64,000 nt of DNA from Chitinophagales bacterium (GCA_017303835.1 JAFLBI010000001.1:806001-870000); one strand, 5' to 3'; shown: positions 28,297 through 37,630, counted from the stretch's first letter. Program-made: numbers and translations. The notes: generated from the sequence alone by a model not told the origin.

Positions 28297-28454
28297 AGTG
28301 GGAAGATAAATCGGATTCAGCAAAACAAATGGACTGTGTACAATTATTTCGATCAGTGTTCCATCACTTCGTGGTTGTCTGCATTTTCAATTACTTATTG
28401 CTATTCATATTGAAAGACTTCGTCGTTTTGTCCCCCTAGCTATTAAAATAATTA

Positions 28455-28582
28455 CCGGGGACTTCAGTCCCCGGAAGAGAACGAGAAGCTAACTAACACC
28501 ATTCTTTTATCCGCAGACTAAAGTCTGCGGTAATAGATTCTACTAAAAAAAATACATTATTACCGGGGACTTAAGTCCCCGG
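28455..28582. repeat. three REP-like palindromes, orientation + - +
   Basis: Three 20-base near-perfect palindromes: 28455-28474 (CCGGGGACT-TC-AGTCCCCGG), 28511-28530 (CCGCAGACT-AA-AGTCTGCGG) and 28563-28582 (CCGGGGACT-TA-AGTCCCCGG). Each has nine-base arms around two bases. A short ATTA tag flanks the left side of copies one and three and, inverted, the right side of copy two, so orientation can be assigned. The 349-base gap 28324-28672 around them holds no gene. No REP-associated transposase gene is in the window. Confidence 0.85.
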
Positions 28583-28672
28583 AGAAGACAACTAAACAAA
28601 TAGCAAAATAAAATTCATTGTCTTCTCCACACTTTCTCCAAAAGCCACTACTTTAGAAATTCAATCCAACAC

Positions 28673-29686
28673 ATGATCAACAGAAGACGATTTGTACAAT
28701 ACGCTTCCCTGGGTTTGGGCAGTCTGAGTTTTCAAAGTTTTCGAGGTAAAGCAGAAGCACATAAACCATTGGTGCTATCTACCTGGGATGCAGGTATTGA
28801 AGCCAATAAAGCTGCTTGGCAAATTCTGGGTTCAGGTGGTTATGCACTGGATGCAGTTGAAGCTGGCGTGCGTGTTACCGAAGCATCACAAAACTGTTGC
28901 GTGGGCCTGGGCGCCAATCCTGATCGCGATGGTATTGTAACACTGGATGCATGCATTATGGATGAAGCAGGCAATTGCGGCAGTGTGGCTTTTCTGGAAC
29001 GTATCAAACATCCCATTTCTGTAGCACGCCGTGTGATGGAAAAAACACCACATGTGATGTTGGTTGGTGAAGGTGCCCAGCAATTTGCAGTAGCAGAAGG
29101 TTTTCCATTAGAGAAGCCAGATCTTTCTCCTGATGCCAAACGTGCTTATGACAACTGGTTGAAAAAATCGGAATACAAACCTGCCATCAACAGAGAGAAT
29201 CAAGGTCACGGTCCTTTTGCACCAAACATGTTGGACAACGGCGAATGGAACCATGATACCATTGGTATGATTGCCATCGACAGCAAAGGCCGACTCAGCG
29301 GCAGTTGCACCACCAGTGGCATGGGCTTTAAAATGCGCGGTCGTATTGGCGATTCGCCGATCATCGGTGCAGGTTTGTTTGTAGATCAGGATGCAGGTGC
29401 AGCTGTTGCAACAGGACAAGGAGAAGATATCATCCGCATCTGCGGTGCACATACCATTGTAGAGTTTATGCGCCAAGGTATGCACCCCGAACAAGCTTGT
29501 AAAAAAGCTATGGAACGATTGTTGAAAGTAAAAGGCATGGACAAAGCCAAAGCCATTCAGGCAGGGTTTATTGCGATCAACAATAAAGGTGAATATGGTG
29601 GTTATGCTTTGCAAAAAGGCTTCAGCTTTGCAGTTTGTCACGCTGCCGATAAAAACTTTTTAGTGAACGCCAAACCTTTGATCTAA
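28673..29686 (+). CDS. N4-(beta-N-acetylglucosaminyl)-L-asparaginase (glycosylasparaginase)
   Basis: A 337-residue Ntn-hydrolase with a Tat-type signal (NRRRFVQYASLGLG). Autocleavage and catalysis are expected at Thr196 in WNHDTIGMIAID. GSGGYALDAVEAGVRVTE, GLGANPDRDGIVTLDACIMD and SGSCTTSGMGFKMRGRIGDSPIIGAGLFVD are family blocks, matching the Flavobacterium glycosylasparaginase type. It splits the GlcNAc-Asn bond of N-glycan remnants to give aspartate and the amino sugar. It stands divergent from the GH109/kinase pair and overlaps cutC by one base (TAATG). Confidence 0.92.
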   Translation: MINRRRFVQYASLGLGSLSFQSFRGKAEAHKPLVLSTWDAGIEANKAAWQILGSGGYALDAVEAGVRVTEASQNCCVGLGANPDRDGIVTLDACIMDEAGNCGSVAFLERIKHPISVARRVMEKTPHVMLVGEGAQQFAVAEGFPLEKPDLSPDAKRAYDNWLKKSEYKPAINRENQGHGPFAPNMLDNGEWNHDTIGMIAIDSKGRLSGSCTTSGMGFKMRGRIGDSPIIGAGLFVDQDAGAAVATGQGEDIIRICGAHTIVEFMRQGMHPEQACKKAMERLLKVKGMDKAKAIQAGFIAINNKGEYGGYALQKGFSFAVCHAADKNFLVNAKPLI

Positions 29687-30405
29687 TGTCTTTACCACTT
29701 GAAATTTGTGTCTTCAATACAGAAACTGCGATTGCTGCTGCAGCAGCAGGTGCGGATAGAATTGAATTGTGTGAGAACTATGCCAACGGTGGCACTACCC
29801 CATCCTATGGTTATCTAAGAACCACGAGAGAAAAAGTAGCTATTCCTATTTTCCCGATGATTCGTCCGCGTGGCGGCGATTATTATCATCGCGCTGAAGA
29901 AATCGAGATTATCCAAAAAGATATCTTGCTGTGTAAAGAACTGGGCTTTGAAGGTGTCGTGATTGGCTTATTAAATATTGACGGTACGATTGATAAAGAA
30001 AATACAGCGAAACTCGTTGAAGCTGCTTATCCTTTGGATGTGACTTTTCATCGTGCATTTGATCGTTGTAAAGATCCGCTCGAAGCTTTGGAAACGATTA
30101 TAGCATGTGGTTGCACACGCATCCTCACCAGCGGTCAACAACCCAAAGCACCGGATGGAAAAGAACTGATTAAAACCTTGGTGGATCAAGCTGATGGTCG
30201 CATTATCATCATGCCCGGCAGTGGCATCAACAGCAGCAATATTGAGATGATACGCAGCTTCACAGGTGCTACTGAGTTTCACACTTCTGCGAGAATTTTA
30301 AAAGAGTCGCCTTGTACTTTTATGAATCCCGCAATGCCGGAAGATTTCAGGCAAGACTTTACAGATGCTGCAGAAATACAACGCATCAAACAGTTGTTGC
30401 AATAA
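29686..30405 (+). CDS. cutC: CutC family protein
   Basis: A 239-residue TIM-barrel protein of full CutC length. The start LEICVFNTETAIAAAAAGADRIELCENYANGGTTPSYG and the blocks PMIRPRGGDYYHRAEEIEI, VTFHRAFDRCKDP and RILTSGQQPKAPDG are diagnostic. CutC was named for copper homeostasis in E. coli, but its enzymatic role is unsettled. It overlaps the glycosylasparaginase stop by one base and the next gene by one base, so the three genes form an operon. Confidence 0.92.
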   Translation: MSLPLEICVFNTETAIAAAAAGADRIELCENYANGGTTPSYGYLRTTREKVAIPIFPMIRPRGGDYYHRAEEIEIIQKDILLCKELGFEGVVIGLLNIDGTIDKENTAKLVEAAYPLDVTFHRAFDRCKDPLEALETIIACGCTRILTSGQQPKAPDGKELIKTLVDQADGRIIIMPGSGINSSNIEMIRSFTGATEFHTSARILKESPCTFMNPAMPEDFRQDFTDAAEIQRIKQLLQ

Positions 30406-30917
30406 TGAATATCCGCGAAGCGATACTGGAAGAACACAGCAAGGCCAATGCCACACGTATTGCTAGGTATGCCTGCAGTTCTTCAAAACGTTTCAAGGAA
30501 TTGATGGATTGCTATCTCGATCCGGAATACCGCATTGCACAGCGTGCTGCATGGAGCGTAAGCTGGGCAGCACGCACAAAACCAAATTTGGTTCAGCCTT
30601 ATATCGGCGTATTGGTTGCTGCATTACAAAGAAAAGATGCACATCCTGCTGTCATTAGAAATGCAGTACGAGTCTTAGAAGAACTCGAGATTCCGGAAAC
30701 CTATCATGCAGATGTGATGAATACCTGCTTTGGGTTCATTGAAAACATCCAAACACCGGCAGCCATCAAAGCATTTTCGCTGACCACACTATTCAATCTA
30801 TCCAAAGTCTATCCGGATATCCTTCATGAACTCAAACTCATCATTGAAGAAAGATGGGATGATGAAACACCTGCTTTCCGCGCACGCGGCAAAAAAATCC
30901 TAAAAGCAATTGGTTAA
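30405..30917 (+). CDS. HEAT-like repeat protein, unassigned
   Basis: A 170-residue, nearly all-helical protein. Helical pairs such as YRIAQRAAWSVSWAARTKPNLVQPYI and AVIRNAVRVLEELEIPETYHADVMNTCFGFI resemble HEAT/armadillo repeats. No signal peptide, so cytosolic. No named family is recognised. The start ATG at 30405 overlaps the cutC stop (TAATG). Its stop overlaps that of the convergent serA gene within one TTAA. Confidence 0.65.
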   Translation: MNIREAILEEHSKANATRIARYACSSSKRFKELMDCYLDPEYRIAQRAAWSVSWAARTKPNLVQPYIGVLVAALQRKDAHPAVIRNAVRVLEELEIPETYHADVMNTCFGFIENIQTPAAIKAFSLTTLFNLSKVYPDILHELKLIIEERWDDETPAFRARGKKILKAIG

Positions 30918-32149
30918 TAGAGCATGCGCACTTTAATGGTATGCTTTACTGCTTTGAGTAATTCGAGCGCACGCTTAGACAGTTTATTGTCCACATCGAG
31001 CACCACATAACCAATGGCATCATTGGTTTTTAAGTACTGACCAACGATATTGATATTGTGTTTCGACAATTCTGTGTTAATCGCACTCAACACACCGGGC
31101 ACATTGTTGTGGATATGCAAAATGCGGTGCGCACCATCTACCGGTGGCAGACTGATTGGTGGTACTGTATGCGAACCATTGGTGATACCGCGTTCTAAAT
31201 ATTGAAACAATTTGATACTGACATCTTCCCCAATATTCTCCTGCGCTTCTTCAGTAGAACCACCGATATGTGGTGTAAGCAATACATTGTGCAAACCCTG
31301 CAATGGAGATTCAAACACATCGCCGTTTTTCTCAGGTTCTACTGGAAACACATCTATGGCTGCACCACTCAATTGTTTTTCTTCTAAAGCTTTGGTGAGT
31401 GCAGGAATATCTACAACCTCGCCACGCGCATAGTTGATTAGTATGGCACCTTGCTTGAATTGTTTCAGCAAAGCTTTGTTGACCATATTCTTGGTCTGAT
31501 TGGTTTCAGGTACATGCAGACTCACAATATCTGATTGGCTCACTACTTCTTTGAGCGACTTACACGCAACTGCATTACCAAGTGGCAATTTGGTTTCGAT
31601 ATCGTAGAAACGAATCTTCATACCCAATGCTTCTGCCAATACACTCACTTGTGAACCGATATTGCCGTAACCAATAATGCCCAGTGTCTTGCCACGCAAT
31701 TCATAACTGCCCTTGGCTTCTTTGAACCAACGACCTTCATGCGCTGCTTTATTCTTGTCGGGTATTCTTCTGATCAACATGATGGCTGCACCAATCACCA
31801 GTTCTGCTACACTGCGTGTGTTGCTATATGGTGCATTGAAAACCACCACCCCTTTTTGTGTAGCAGCTTTCAGGTTTACCTGATTCACGCCTATGCAGAA
31901 ACAACCTATCGCCTGCAACTTGGTGGCTGCATCTAAAACCTTAGCGGTGATCTGTGTTTTGGAACGAATACCCAAGAGGTGTACATCCTTGATTTCCTTG
32001 ATCAGCTCAGCTTCGCTCAACGCACCACTCAGTTTGCGCACATTCACATACCCATTTTGTTTGAACTGCTGAACTGCTTTCTCGCTGATATTTTCTAAAA
32101 AGAGAATATTGATCTTCTCTTTGGGATAACTGGTACCTGCTTTGCTCAT
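30914..32149 (-). CDS. serA: D-3-phosphoglycerate dehydrogenase
   Basis: A 411-residue enzyme with the substrate and NAD domains followed by a C-terminal ACT domain (about residues 338-411) like E. coli SerA. NAD binding is shown by GKTLGIIGYGNIGSQVSVLAEALGM; catalytic residues are in NYARGEVVD (Arg), the Glu region around SGAAIDVFPVEPEKN, and LLTPHIGGSTEEAQ (His). It opens serine synthesis by oxidising 3-phosphoglycerate, and the ACT domain suggests feedback inhibition by L-serine. It is convergent with the HEAT-like gene and divergent from the serine hydrolase gene. Confidence 0.95.
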   Translation of the reverse strand: MSKAGTSYPKEKINILFLENISEKAVQQFKQNGYVNVRKLSGALSEAELIKEIKDVHLLGIRSKTQITAKVLDAATKLQAIGCFCIGVNQVNLKAATQKGVVVFNAPYSNTRSVAELVIGAAIMLIRRIPDKNKAAHEGRWFKEAKGSYELRGKTLGIIGYGNIGSQVSVLAEALGMKIRFYDIETKLPLGNAVACKSLKEVVSQSDIVSLHVPETNQTKNMVNKALLKQFKQGAILINYARGEVVDIPALTKALEEKQLSGAAIDVFPVEPEKNGDVFESPLQGLHNVLLTPHIGGSTEEAQENIGEDVSIKLFQYLERGITNGSHTVPPISLPPVDGAHRILHIHNNVPGVLSAINTELSKHNINIVGQYLKTNDAIGYVVLDVDNKLSKRALELLKAVKHTIKVRMLY

Positions 32150-32182
32150 GTGGCGAAAATACTTGATTGCCCCAAGTTTTCC

Positions 32183-32219
32183 ACGTGGGTTTTCCCACGT
32201 ATTGATTCTGTTATATTTG
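32183..32219. promoter_or_regulatory. hairpin/operator and promoter between serA and the serine hydrolase gene
   Basis: ACGTGGG (32183-32189) and CCCACGT (32194-32200) are a perfect 7-bp inverted repeat around TTTT. TATATTTG (32212-32219) is a perfect -7 element for the rightward gene, and the TTTT of the hairpin loop sits where the -33 element is expected, 18 bases upstream. A regulator bound here could affect both divergent promoters. Confidence 0.5.
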
Positions 32220-32238
32220 CCCGCGTCAAGAATTGAAC

Positions 32239-33456
32239 ATGCATCCCCGTACCCTCGTTTACAGCCTTATTATGCTGGTAACTGTGTCTTGTCAGGCCCA
32301 GCCTACCGAGCAATCTTATACACCCAAAAACTTTCGCTTTAAGCCCATACCGGATTCCACCAAACAACGCATCACTGCGGCAGTGCAGGAGGAATACCAG
32401 AAGACATTGGGTAAAGTCGCATTCAGTGGCGGTATCATCATTGCCAAGAATGGCGAGATATTACTGGAAGATTATAAAGGGTATTATAACCAGCGCACCG
32501 GCGAACTCATGGATGCCAATACGCCTATTCACTTGGCATCTGTTTCAAAAACCTTTACAGCGATGGCTGTATTGCATTTGTGGGAACAGGGAAAGTTTGG
32601 ATTGGATGATGATGTGCGCACGCATTTCCCCAGCTTTCCTTATGAAGGCATGACCATCAAAATGCTTTTATCACATCGAAGCGGTATGCCCAATTACCTG
32701 CATTTCACTAATGAAACAAAGGCCGTCACTACCTATCGAAAAGGCAGAAAGGGCCGCAAAATCAAGGTGGTGAAATATGTACCGGTGAAAGATCCTTTCC
32801 GTCCGGGATTGCTCACCAATCAGGATATCCTGGATTTCATGGCCGAGAAAAAGCCCGCAATCCAATCACGCCCCGATACCCGCTTTCAATATTGCAATAC
32901 CAATTATGTGATGCTGGCCTTGTTGGTGGAGAAAATTACTGGTCAGTCTTTTCCACAATACATGAAGGATAGTGTATTCACCCCATTGGGTATGAAAAAC
33001 AGTTTTGTATTCAGCAAAGCCGATACTGGTCGCTACATACCTTCATATATGTACAATAACCGTGTGTACGGACTGGAACGCTTGGATTGTACCTATGGCG
33101 ATAAGAATATTTATAGCACGCCACGTGAAATGCTGATTTGGGATAAAGTGCTGTATGATGGCAGTTTTGTGAAGAATAGTACCCTCAGCATGGCTTTTGA
33201 ACCACTGAGCAACGAGCGCAAATCACAACACAATTATGGATTGGGTTGGCGAATGATTATTCATGAAGACAGTTCCAAGATTGTGTACCACAATGGTTGG
33301 TGGCACGGAAACAATACCGTTTTCACCCGACTGATTGAAGACACGGCCACCGTCATTATCCTGGGCAATAAGTTCAATAAAATGATCTACAGCCTGGGCC
33401 GCCGCTTCCCGCTGATTCTCACAAATGATGCGGATTCAACGGATTTTGAAGAATAA
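32239..33456 (+). CDS. serine hydrolase, class C beta-lactamase/D-Ala-D-Ala peptidase fold
   Basis: A 405-residue exported protein (signal sequence MHPRTLVYSLIMLVTVSC, possibly a lipoprotein with Cys18). The penicillin-binding fold is shown by the SxxK motif S101-V-S-K104 in HLASVSKTF, the YxN motif YCN near residue 217 in QYCNTNYVMLA, and HNGWWHG in place of the KTG box near residue 353. Members include esterases, peptidases and lactamases, so the substrate is open. A basic segment RKGRKGRKIKVVK sits between the first two motifs, which is uncommon and may contact the envelope. It has a perfect -7 element upstream. Confidence 0.85.
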   Translation: MHPRTLVYSLIMLVTVSCQAQPTEQSYTPKNFRFKPIPDSTKQRITAAVQEEYQKTLGKVAFSGGIIIAKNGEILLEDYKGYYNQRTGELMDANTPIHLASVSKTFTAMAVLHLWEQGKFGLDDDVRTHFPSFPYEGMTIKMLLSHRSGMPNYLHFTNETKAVTTYRKGRKGRKIKVVKYVPVKDPFRPGLLTNQDILDFMAEKKPAIQSRPDTRFQYCNTNYVMLALLVEKITGQSFPQYMKDSVFTPLGMKNSFVFSKADTGRYIPSYMYNNRVYGLERLDCTYGDKNIYSTPREMLIWDKVLYDGSFVKNSTLSMAFEPLSNERKSQHNYGLGWRMIIHEDSSKIVYHNGWWHGNNTVFTRLIEDTATVIILGNKFNKMIYSLGRRFPLILTNDADSTDFEE

Positions 33457-33591
33457 AAACATCCATTTTTCGTTATATGCCCGCATCCGGTATAAGGCTG
33501 GCTGCGCTACATCAACCAAAACTATCACATGCTACAAGGTGTAATCGGCTCAAAAAGCAGGATTAGTGGCACTTTCAAGTCCATTTCCCCC

Positions 33592-33599
33592 TATTTTTG
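33592..33599 (+). promoter_or_regulatory. TAnnTTTG -7 element for hppA
   Basis: TATTTTTG lies 56 bases before the hppA ATG. No good TTTG -33 is present at the normal distance (only TTTC at 33573-33576). Confidence 0.45.
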
Positions 33600-33655
33600 C
33601 CAACCAATCATCCTAAAAACCATTCAATAACCATCAAATCCTCTATTAATTGCTT

Positions 33656-36130
33656 ATGAACAATGCACTATTCTACGCCGTTCCGGCGATGGGTATCGTG
33701 GGATTGCTCTACACATTCATCAAGTATGGCTGGGTGAGCAGACAAGATGCCGGAGATGCCAAAATGAAAGGTATCAGTGACCACATTGCTGAAGGCGCTA
33801 TGGCTTTCCTGAAAGCCGAGTGGAAAATCCTCTTCTATTTCGTTGCCCTCGTTGCTGTTTTGCTGGGCTTTATGGCTTCAAAGAATGAGAACAGCCATTG
33901 GAGCATTGCAGTTTCATTCATTTTTGGTGCGGTTGCAAGTGCTTTTGCCGGCTGGATCGGTATGAGCATTGCCACTAAAGCCAACGTGCGTACTGCACAA
34001 GCGGCTAAGACAAGTTTATCCAAGGCCCTGAACGTATCCTTCACTGGTGGTTCTGTAATGGGTCTGGGTGTTGCCGGTCTGGCTGTATTGGGTCTGGGTA
34101 GCTTATACCTGATCCTGAAGCAAATCTTTGCACCAGGTGCCGCTGCTACTTCTGAAGAAATGGTAAAGACCATTGAAGTACTGACCGGTTTCTCTCTGGG
34201 TGCTGAATCTATTGCCCTCTTCGCCCGTGTGGGTGGTGGTATCTATACCAAGGCTGCCGACGTAGGTGCTGACCTCGTAGGTAAAGTGGAAGCAGGTATC
34301 CCCGAAGATGATCCACGTAACCCAGCCACTATCGCTGATAACGTAGGTGATAACGTGGGTGACGTAGCTGGTATGGGTGCCGATTTGTTCGGTTCTTATG
34401 TAGCTACAGTATTGGCAACAATGGTATTGGGTCAGGAAGCTGTATCTACCGATAATTACGGTGGTTTTGCCCCTATCCTCCTGCCAATGTTGATTGCCGG
34501 TGTGGGTATCATTTTCTCTATTGTAGGTACTTTGTTTGTACGTGTGTCTGATTCTGCTGGCATCAGCACCAACAACGTACAGAAGGCCCTGAACTTGGGT
34601 AACTGGGGTTCTATTGTGTTAACGGCCATTGCTTCTGCAGCACTGGTATATTATATCTTACCTGAAGCGCCAGTTTATCTGAAGCGCGACTATATCGAGG
34701 GTACTGAAACCATCCGTGAAGGTGCTATCGCCATCACACGTAATGGTGTATTCGGTGCTATCCTGGTTGGTCTGGCTGTAGGTACGCTGATGTCAATCAT
34801 CACTGAGTACTATACTGCCATGGGTAAGCGTCCTGTAATGCGTATCATTCGTCAGTCTGCTACTGGTCACGCTACCAACGTAATTGGTGGTTTGGCTGTA
34901 GGTAAGGAATCTACTTTATTACCTATCCTCGTTTTGGCTGGTGGTATCTGGGGTTCTTTTGAGTGCGCCGGTTTATACGGTGTAGCGATTGCTGCTGCTG
35001 GTATGATGGCCACTACTGCGATGCAATTGGCGATCGATGCATTCGGTCCGATTGCTGATAACGCAGGTGGTATTGCTGAAATGAGCGAATTGCCTAAAGA
35101 AGTTCGTGAAAAAACTGACGTATTGGATGCAGTTGGTAACACGACTGCTGCTACCGGTAAAGGTTTTGCCATTGCTTCTGCTGCCCTCACTGCCCTGGCA
35201 TTGTTTGCCGCTTATGTGGGTGTGATCAAGCACAATGGTTACGACATGATCGGTATCGATATCTATAAAGCGAAAGTATTGGCCAGCTTATTTGTTGGTG
35301 CCATGATTCCATTCATCTTCTCTTCACTGGCTATTCAAGCTGTTGGTGAAGCTGCGATGAGCATGGTAGAAGAAGTAAGACGCCAGTTCCGCGAAATTCC
35401 AGGTATCATGGAAGGTACAGGTAAGCCTGAATACGATAAGTGCGTGGCCATCTCTACTGAAGCTTCTATCAAGAAGATGATGCTGCCAGGTGCTATCGCG
35501 ATCATTTCTCCAATCATCATTGGTTTCATCCTCGGCCCAGAAGCATTGGGTGGTTTCCTCGCCGGTGCTACTGTGAGTGGTGTACTGATGGGTATGTTCC
35601 AGAACAACGCAGGTGGTGCTTGGGATAATGCCAAGAAGAGCTTTGAAAAAGGTGTTGAGATCAATGGTGAAGTATTCTTCAAGAAGTCTGATCCACACAA
35701 AGCTTCTGTAACTGGTGATACCGTAGGTGATCCATTTAAGGATACATCTGGTCCTTCAATGAATATCCTCATCAAGTTGATGTCAATCGTTTCTCTGGTA
35801 ATCGCTCCTTCTTTGGCACAAGTACATGCAGGTAGTGCACCTAAGCCTTATCAGCATAAAGTTGAGCAGGTAATGGAAGTGAAAGTAACCAGCAACGACA
35901 GTACCAAAACTGCTGACGTAAAGGTGGAAGGCAACTATGATGCATTGATTGAAGCCATGAAGAAAGAAGGCTTAACCAATGGTGAAAATGTATCCGTTGT
36001 TTTCAAAGACGGTAAATTAACCATCAATGGTGTTGAGCAAAGTAAAGAAGTTGTTGAGAAACTGAAAGTAGAGCTTGGCGACAAAATGGATCTCAATATT
36101 GAGGTGAAGAAAGAAACCAAGAAGCAGTAA
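33656..36130 (+). CDS. hppA: K+-dependent membrane-bound pyrophosphatase with C-terminal extension
   Basis: An 824-residue ion-pumping pyrophosphatase with about 16 membrane helices. The substrate site [20 protein letters not shown] and [19 protein letters not shown] is canonical. The motif [10 protein letters not shown] at residues 494-503 has Ala where K+-independent enzymes have Lys, so this is the K+-dependent class; H+ versus Na+ pumping cannot be told by eye. Hydrolysis of PPi drives ions across the inner membrane. After the last helix ([15 protein letters not shown]) there is a 101-residue soluble tail (about 724-824) with alternating strands and helices. I use the ATG at 33656, not the TTG 6 bases earlier. 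Confidence 0.95.
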   Translation: MNNALFYAVPAMGIVGLLYTFIKYGWVSRQDAGDAKMKGISDHIAEGAMAFLKAEWKILFYFVALVAVLLGFMASKNENSHWSIAVSFIFGAVASAFAGWIGMSIATKANVRTAQAAKTSLSKALNVSFTGGSVMGLGVAGLAVLGLGSLYLILKQIFAPGAAATSEEMVKTIEVLTGFSLGAESIALFARVGGGIYTKAADVGADLVGKVEAGIPEDDPRNPATIADNVGDNVGDVAGMGADLFGSYVATVLATMVLGQEAVSTDNYGGFAPILLPMLIAGVGIIFSIVGTLFVRVSDSAGISTNNVQKALNLGNWGSIVLTAIASAALVYYILPEAPVYLKRDYIEGTETIREGAIAITRNGVFGAILVGLAVGTLMSIITEYYTAMGKRPVMRIIRQSATGHATNVIGGLAVGKESTLLPILVLAGGIWGSFECAGLYGVAIAAAGMMATTAMQLAIDAFGPIADNAGGIAEMSELPKEVREKTDVLDAVGNTTAATGKGFAIASAALTALALFAAYVGVIKHNGYDMIGIDIYKAKVLASLFVGAMIPFIFSSLAIQAVGEAAMSMVEEVRRQFREIPGIMEGTGKPEYDKCVAISTEASIKKMMLPGAIAIISPIIIGFILGPEALGGFLAGATVSGVLMGMFQNNAGGAWDNAKKSFEKGVEINGEVFFKKSDPHKASVTGDTVGDPFKDTSGPSMNILIKLMSIVSLVIAPSLAQVHAGSAPKPYQHKVEQVMEVKVTSNDSTKTADVKVEGNYDALIEAMKKEGLTNGENVSVVFKDGKLTINGVEQSKEVVEKLKVELGDKMDLNIEVKKETKKQ

Positions 36131-36148
36131 ACCACTGCTTTTCTATAG

Positions 36149-36182
36149 AAAATCCCGATAGGTAACTATCGGGATTTTTTTT
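36149..36182 (+). terminator. Rho-independent terminator of hppA
   Basis: ATCCCGATAG and CTATCGGGAT form a perfect ten-pair stem with a GTAA loop, followed by a run of T. Confidence 0.93.
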
Positions 36183-36501
36183 ACCTCACCTTTAAAATTA
36201 AAAGTATGCTCCCCTGCCAAGGGGAGCTGGCCCCGTAAGGGGACTGAGGGGTATATGCACCACCCCGTCATGTTTTACAAACATGCACTTATCTTACACT
36301 AACCCTTTAGATAATAAGTTCAATTTCACGCAAGGAGTTTCTGAGAAGTATTCTTTTGCTGAGAGATAAGAAAGCTGCAATTCTTAATTCTTAATTGCTA
36401 ATTATTAATTACGCGTAATCAATATTAAATCCGAAATCTCAAATAATTAAGCGTAAACACCCCAATTCTTAATTCTTCATTGTTAATTATTAATTTACTG
36501 C
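36183..36501. repeat. gene-free stretch with GC hairpin element and AT-rich repeats
   Basis: GCTCCCC/GGGGAGC (36208-36227) and CCCC/GGGG around GTAA (36231-36242), ending GACTGAGGGGT, make a double hairpin of a kind commonly scattered in Bacteroidota intergenic DNA. It is followed by TTAATTCTTAATT-type repeats at 36379-36412 and 36463-36496. No coding signal seen. Confidence 0.6.
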
Positions 36502-37434
36502 ATGCGCTTACCTAAACTACTGTTCTCCCTTTTACTACTATGCATAAATAACTACGCATTTAGCAATAGCGATACACTGATTCATTTCCGTTTCAGGGAT
36601 GCCATACAGGTAACGATTGACCAACCAACAAACCAAAACTTTTCCCGCGCGCAATTGGTGCTCTATGCACTGCCCAATGGCAATACCACCGCACAAACCA
36701 TGGGTAAACGCCTAGCGACGGGCGACGACTGGCATTTCGATATTCAGCACATTGACGCACAAACAAGATTTGTACGCAATATGCTTAAAGAAAATATCAT
36801 TGTGGTGTATTTGGAGAACGATGCCAAAGCATGGCCGCAATGGAAAAGACAACATGCTGATTACCGCACGCAAATCAATGCATTGGTAGATACCATTGTG
36901 CAAACGCTTCAACTAAAACAATACAGCTTACACCTAAACGGCCATAGCGGTGGCGGCAGTTTTATTTTCGGTTATCTGGATGCCAATCCTAAACTACCCA
37001 AACAATTGCAACGCATCACTTTTCTCGATAGCAATTATGGGTACGACAGCAGCTATGCACAACAACTCCAAGAATGGGTTACCCAAAAACGCAGCCATTA
37101 CCTAACAGTGTTTGCCTATAACGACAGTATTGCTTTGTACAATGGCAAGCCCGTGGTAAGCGCCCGCGGCGGCACTTGGTATAAAAGCAAGCAAATGTTG
37201 CAAGACCTGCAAGCACTCCGCTTTACCTGCAACACAGATACCATCAGCCATTACCAGTCTGCCAATAAACGAGTAAATGTTTACCTAAAAGACAACCCCG
37301 AGAGAGCCATCTACCATACCCAACAAGTAGAAAAAAATGGTTTCATTCACTCCATCTTAATTGGTACTGCAGCAGTGAATATGGGTTATCGGTATTATGG
37401 GGAAAGGGCTTACGATTTATTGATTCGTCAGTAA
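36502..37434 (+). CDS. exported alpha/beta-hydrolase-like protein
   Basis: A 310-residue protein with a signal peptide (MRLPKLLFSLLLLCINNYAFS). The nucleophile-elbow motif GHSGGGS (residues about 148-154) sits after the strand QYSLHLN, and a late His lies in KNGFIHSILIG, as expected for a Ser-Asp-His triad; NGNTTAQTMGKRL supplies the likely oxyanion-region loop. This points to an esterase- or peptidase-like alpha/beta hydrolase, but no specific family is recognised. It is isolated between two repeat-rich gaps (36.1-36.5 and 37.4-37.8 kb), with no visible promoter match. Confidence 0.65.
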   Translation: MRLPKLLFSLLLLCINNYAFSNSDTLIHFRFRDAIQVTIDQPTNQNFSRAQLVLYALPNGNTTAQTMGKRLATGDDWHFDIQHIDAQTRFVRNMLKENIIVVYLENDAKAWPQWKRQHADYRTQINALVDTIVQTLQLKQYSLHLNGHSGGGSFIFGYLDANPKLPKQLQRITFLDSNYGYDSSYAQQLQEWVTQKRSHYLTVFAYNDSIALYNGKPVVSARGGTWYKSKQMLQDLQALRFTCNTDTISHYQSANKRVNVYLKDNPERAIYHTQQVEKNGFIHSILIGTAAVNMGYRYYGERAYDLLIRQ

Positions 37435-37504
37435 AACGATGCCCAGATTTCACGCAAGGCGCGCAAAGAATTCCAGAAAATTTTATTAGTTCTGTGAGCT
37501 GAGC

Positions 37505-37534
37505 AGCCAGAAGTTAGTAGCTAGTAGCTAGCTT
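37505..37534 (-). repeat. left copy of an inverted 30-nt repeat flanking the AT-rich island
   Basis: The reverse complement of this segment agrees with 40841-40870 at 24 of 30 positions. It is followed by an AT-rich repeat (37535-37569). The unit is CTA-rich and somewhat low-complexity, which lowers the weight of the match. Confidence 0.5.
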
Positions 37535-37630
37535 CAATTCTTAATTTTTAATTACTCATTCTTAATTAGCAGACCTAACAACCAAGAGCTACCCCCCCAT
37601 TAGCTATCAGCTATAAGTTATTCCTTCAAC

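Noticed and set aside
28455-28582. CRISPR array
   Set aside because: Repeats are palindromic, in alternating orientation, and spacing is irregular; no cas genes.
32239-33456. Beta-lactamase call for the serine hydrolase
   Set aside because: It has SxxK and YxN but HNG instead of KTG; the fold is shared by esterases and peptidases, so lactamase activity cannot be claimed.
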